Part shown: piece by piece, positions 5,217 to 5,439 of the stretch
How positions within the stretch are numbered: the stretch's first letter is position 1
Layout of the letters: each line of letters begins with the position of its first letter
NCBI GenBank assembly: GCA_937921525.1
Contig: CAKZUM010000636.1
Location: forward strand, 1-5,439
DNA: 5,439 nt
Direction of reading: 5' to 3'
Source of the DNA: an uncultured Saprospiraceae bacterium
Lineage (GTDB): Bacteria > Bacteroidota > Bacteroidia > Chitinophagales > Saprospiraceae
The notes under the pieces: generated by a model
What the model saw: only the letters and a program-made list of their open reading frames with translations
What the model was told of the DNA's origin: nothing
The model's database searches: none
Position numbers and translations under genes: made by a program

Positions 5217-5439
5217 CGTGGAATAGTGAACAAGCTATTCGGGTTTATCCATTTTCCAATGGTTAGAAGATTTTTCTTTTGCTCGAAAATGGCACATAAG
5301 TAACGACGAAATAATAACTATACACTCTTGGCTGCTTCTTGCCAGCCCGTCCGCTTTGCGGTTCATTTGCTTGAATGTCTTAGGACATTCACCCTGCGGG
5401 ATCGCTCATTCATCTTATTTTCCTCTTGAAATCGGTCAT
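5217..5439. other. Non-coding right edge with short hairpins
   Basis: No credible gene is seen on either strand. The plus frame open from about 5233 to the edge has no ATG and reads as unstructured. The minus frame from the edge ends at a TGA near 5365, so up to 25 C-terminal residues of an unseen gene are possible but unsupported. Inverted pairs are GAATAG/CTATTC (5221-5226/5235-5240), CCATTTTC/GAAAATGG (5249-5256/5285-5292), CCGC-TTT-GCGG (5351-5361), TGAATGTC-TTAG-GACATTCA (5372-5391) and CCC-TGC-GGG (5392-5400). Confidence 0.5.
5388..5402 (+). repeat. REP-like core TTCACCCTGCGGGAT
   Basis: This segment matches the core of hairpin 3 (TTCAT-CCC-TTC-GGG-AT at 2481-2496) except for one missing T and one loop base (TGC instead of TTC). 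It directly follows, and overlaps by four bases, the 8-bp-stem hairpin at 5372-5391. It may be a further member of the RAYT-associated hairpin family. Confidence 0.4.

Noticed and set aside
5233..5439. Plus-strand frame open to the right edge
   Set aside because: It has no ATG, contains hairpin repeats, and its translation resembles no known protein.

Overview
The window is an AT-rich stretch of a Bacteroidota-like genome. This placement rests on the form of the cmk tail, an A-rich start region without a Shine-Dalgarno, one exact TAnnTTTG-type -7 box, and the mix of an IS200-like/RAYT transposase with GC-rich hairpin repeats in AT-rich spacers. It is an inference; no rRNA or other marker is present.

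Layout, left to right. (1) 1-135 is the 3' end of a cytidylate kinase gene (cmk), open at the left edge. (2) 136-382 is non-coding and rich in palindromes: a 7-bp direct repeat, a 33-bp imperfect palindrome, a 16-bp perfect palindrome nested in a larger inverted repeat, and a 19-bp G/C-rich inverted repeat. (3) 383-1872 is a complete IS4-family insertion sequence that looks like the IS231 group. It has 17-bp perfect terminal inverted repeats starting CATACGCG and an intact 442-aa DDE transposase on the minus strand. A 10-bp inverted repeat sits over its promoter and start codon, as expected for protection against read-through transcription. (4) 1923-2501 is an IS200/RAYT-type unit: a 153-aa HUH/Y1 transposase with REP-like hairpins (core CCC-TTC-GGG) on both sides. 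The first and last hairpins are direct repeats with a common 5' CTATAAT box. (5) 2531-5005 is an intact 824-aa HsdR-like type I restriction subunit. An unusual double CxxCx4CxC cysteine cluster lies between its motor and C-terminal domain. (6) 5006-5027 is an 11-bp tandem duplication directly after the hsdR stop. (7) 5030-5216 is a perfect 12-bp-stem terminator-like hairpin split by a 155-bp MITE with 19-bp inverted ends and a 5-bp target duplication (AACCT). (8) 5217-5439 has no convincing gene but holds several short hairpins, one close to the REP core seen around the RAYT gene.

How it fits together. The core gene cmk is followed by an accessory island made of a restriction subunit and three kinds of mobile DNA (IS231-like, RAYT/REP-like, MITE). 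All three are associated with hairpins: the IS is flanked on both sides by CCC-N4-GGGG, the same core that the RAYT hairpins carry; the RAYT unit is bounded by such hairpins; and the MITE entered the stem of the hsdR terminator. No hsdM or hsdS is visible, so the HsdR either works with partners outside the window or is solitary.
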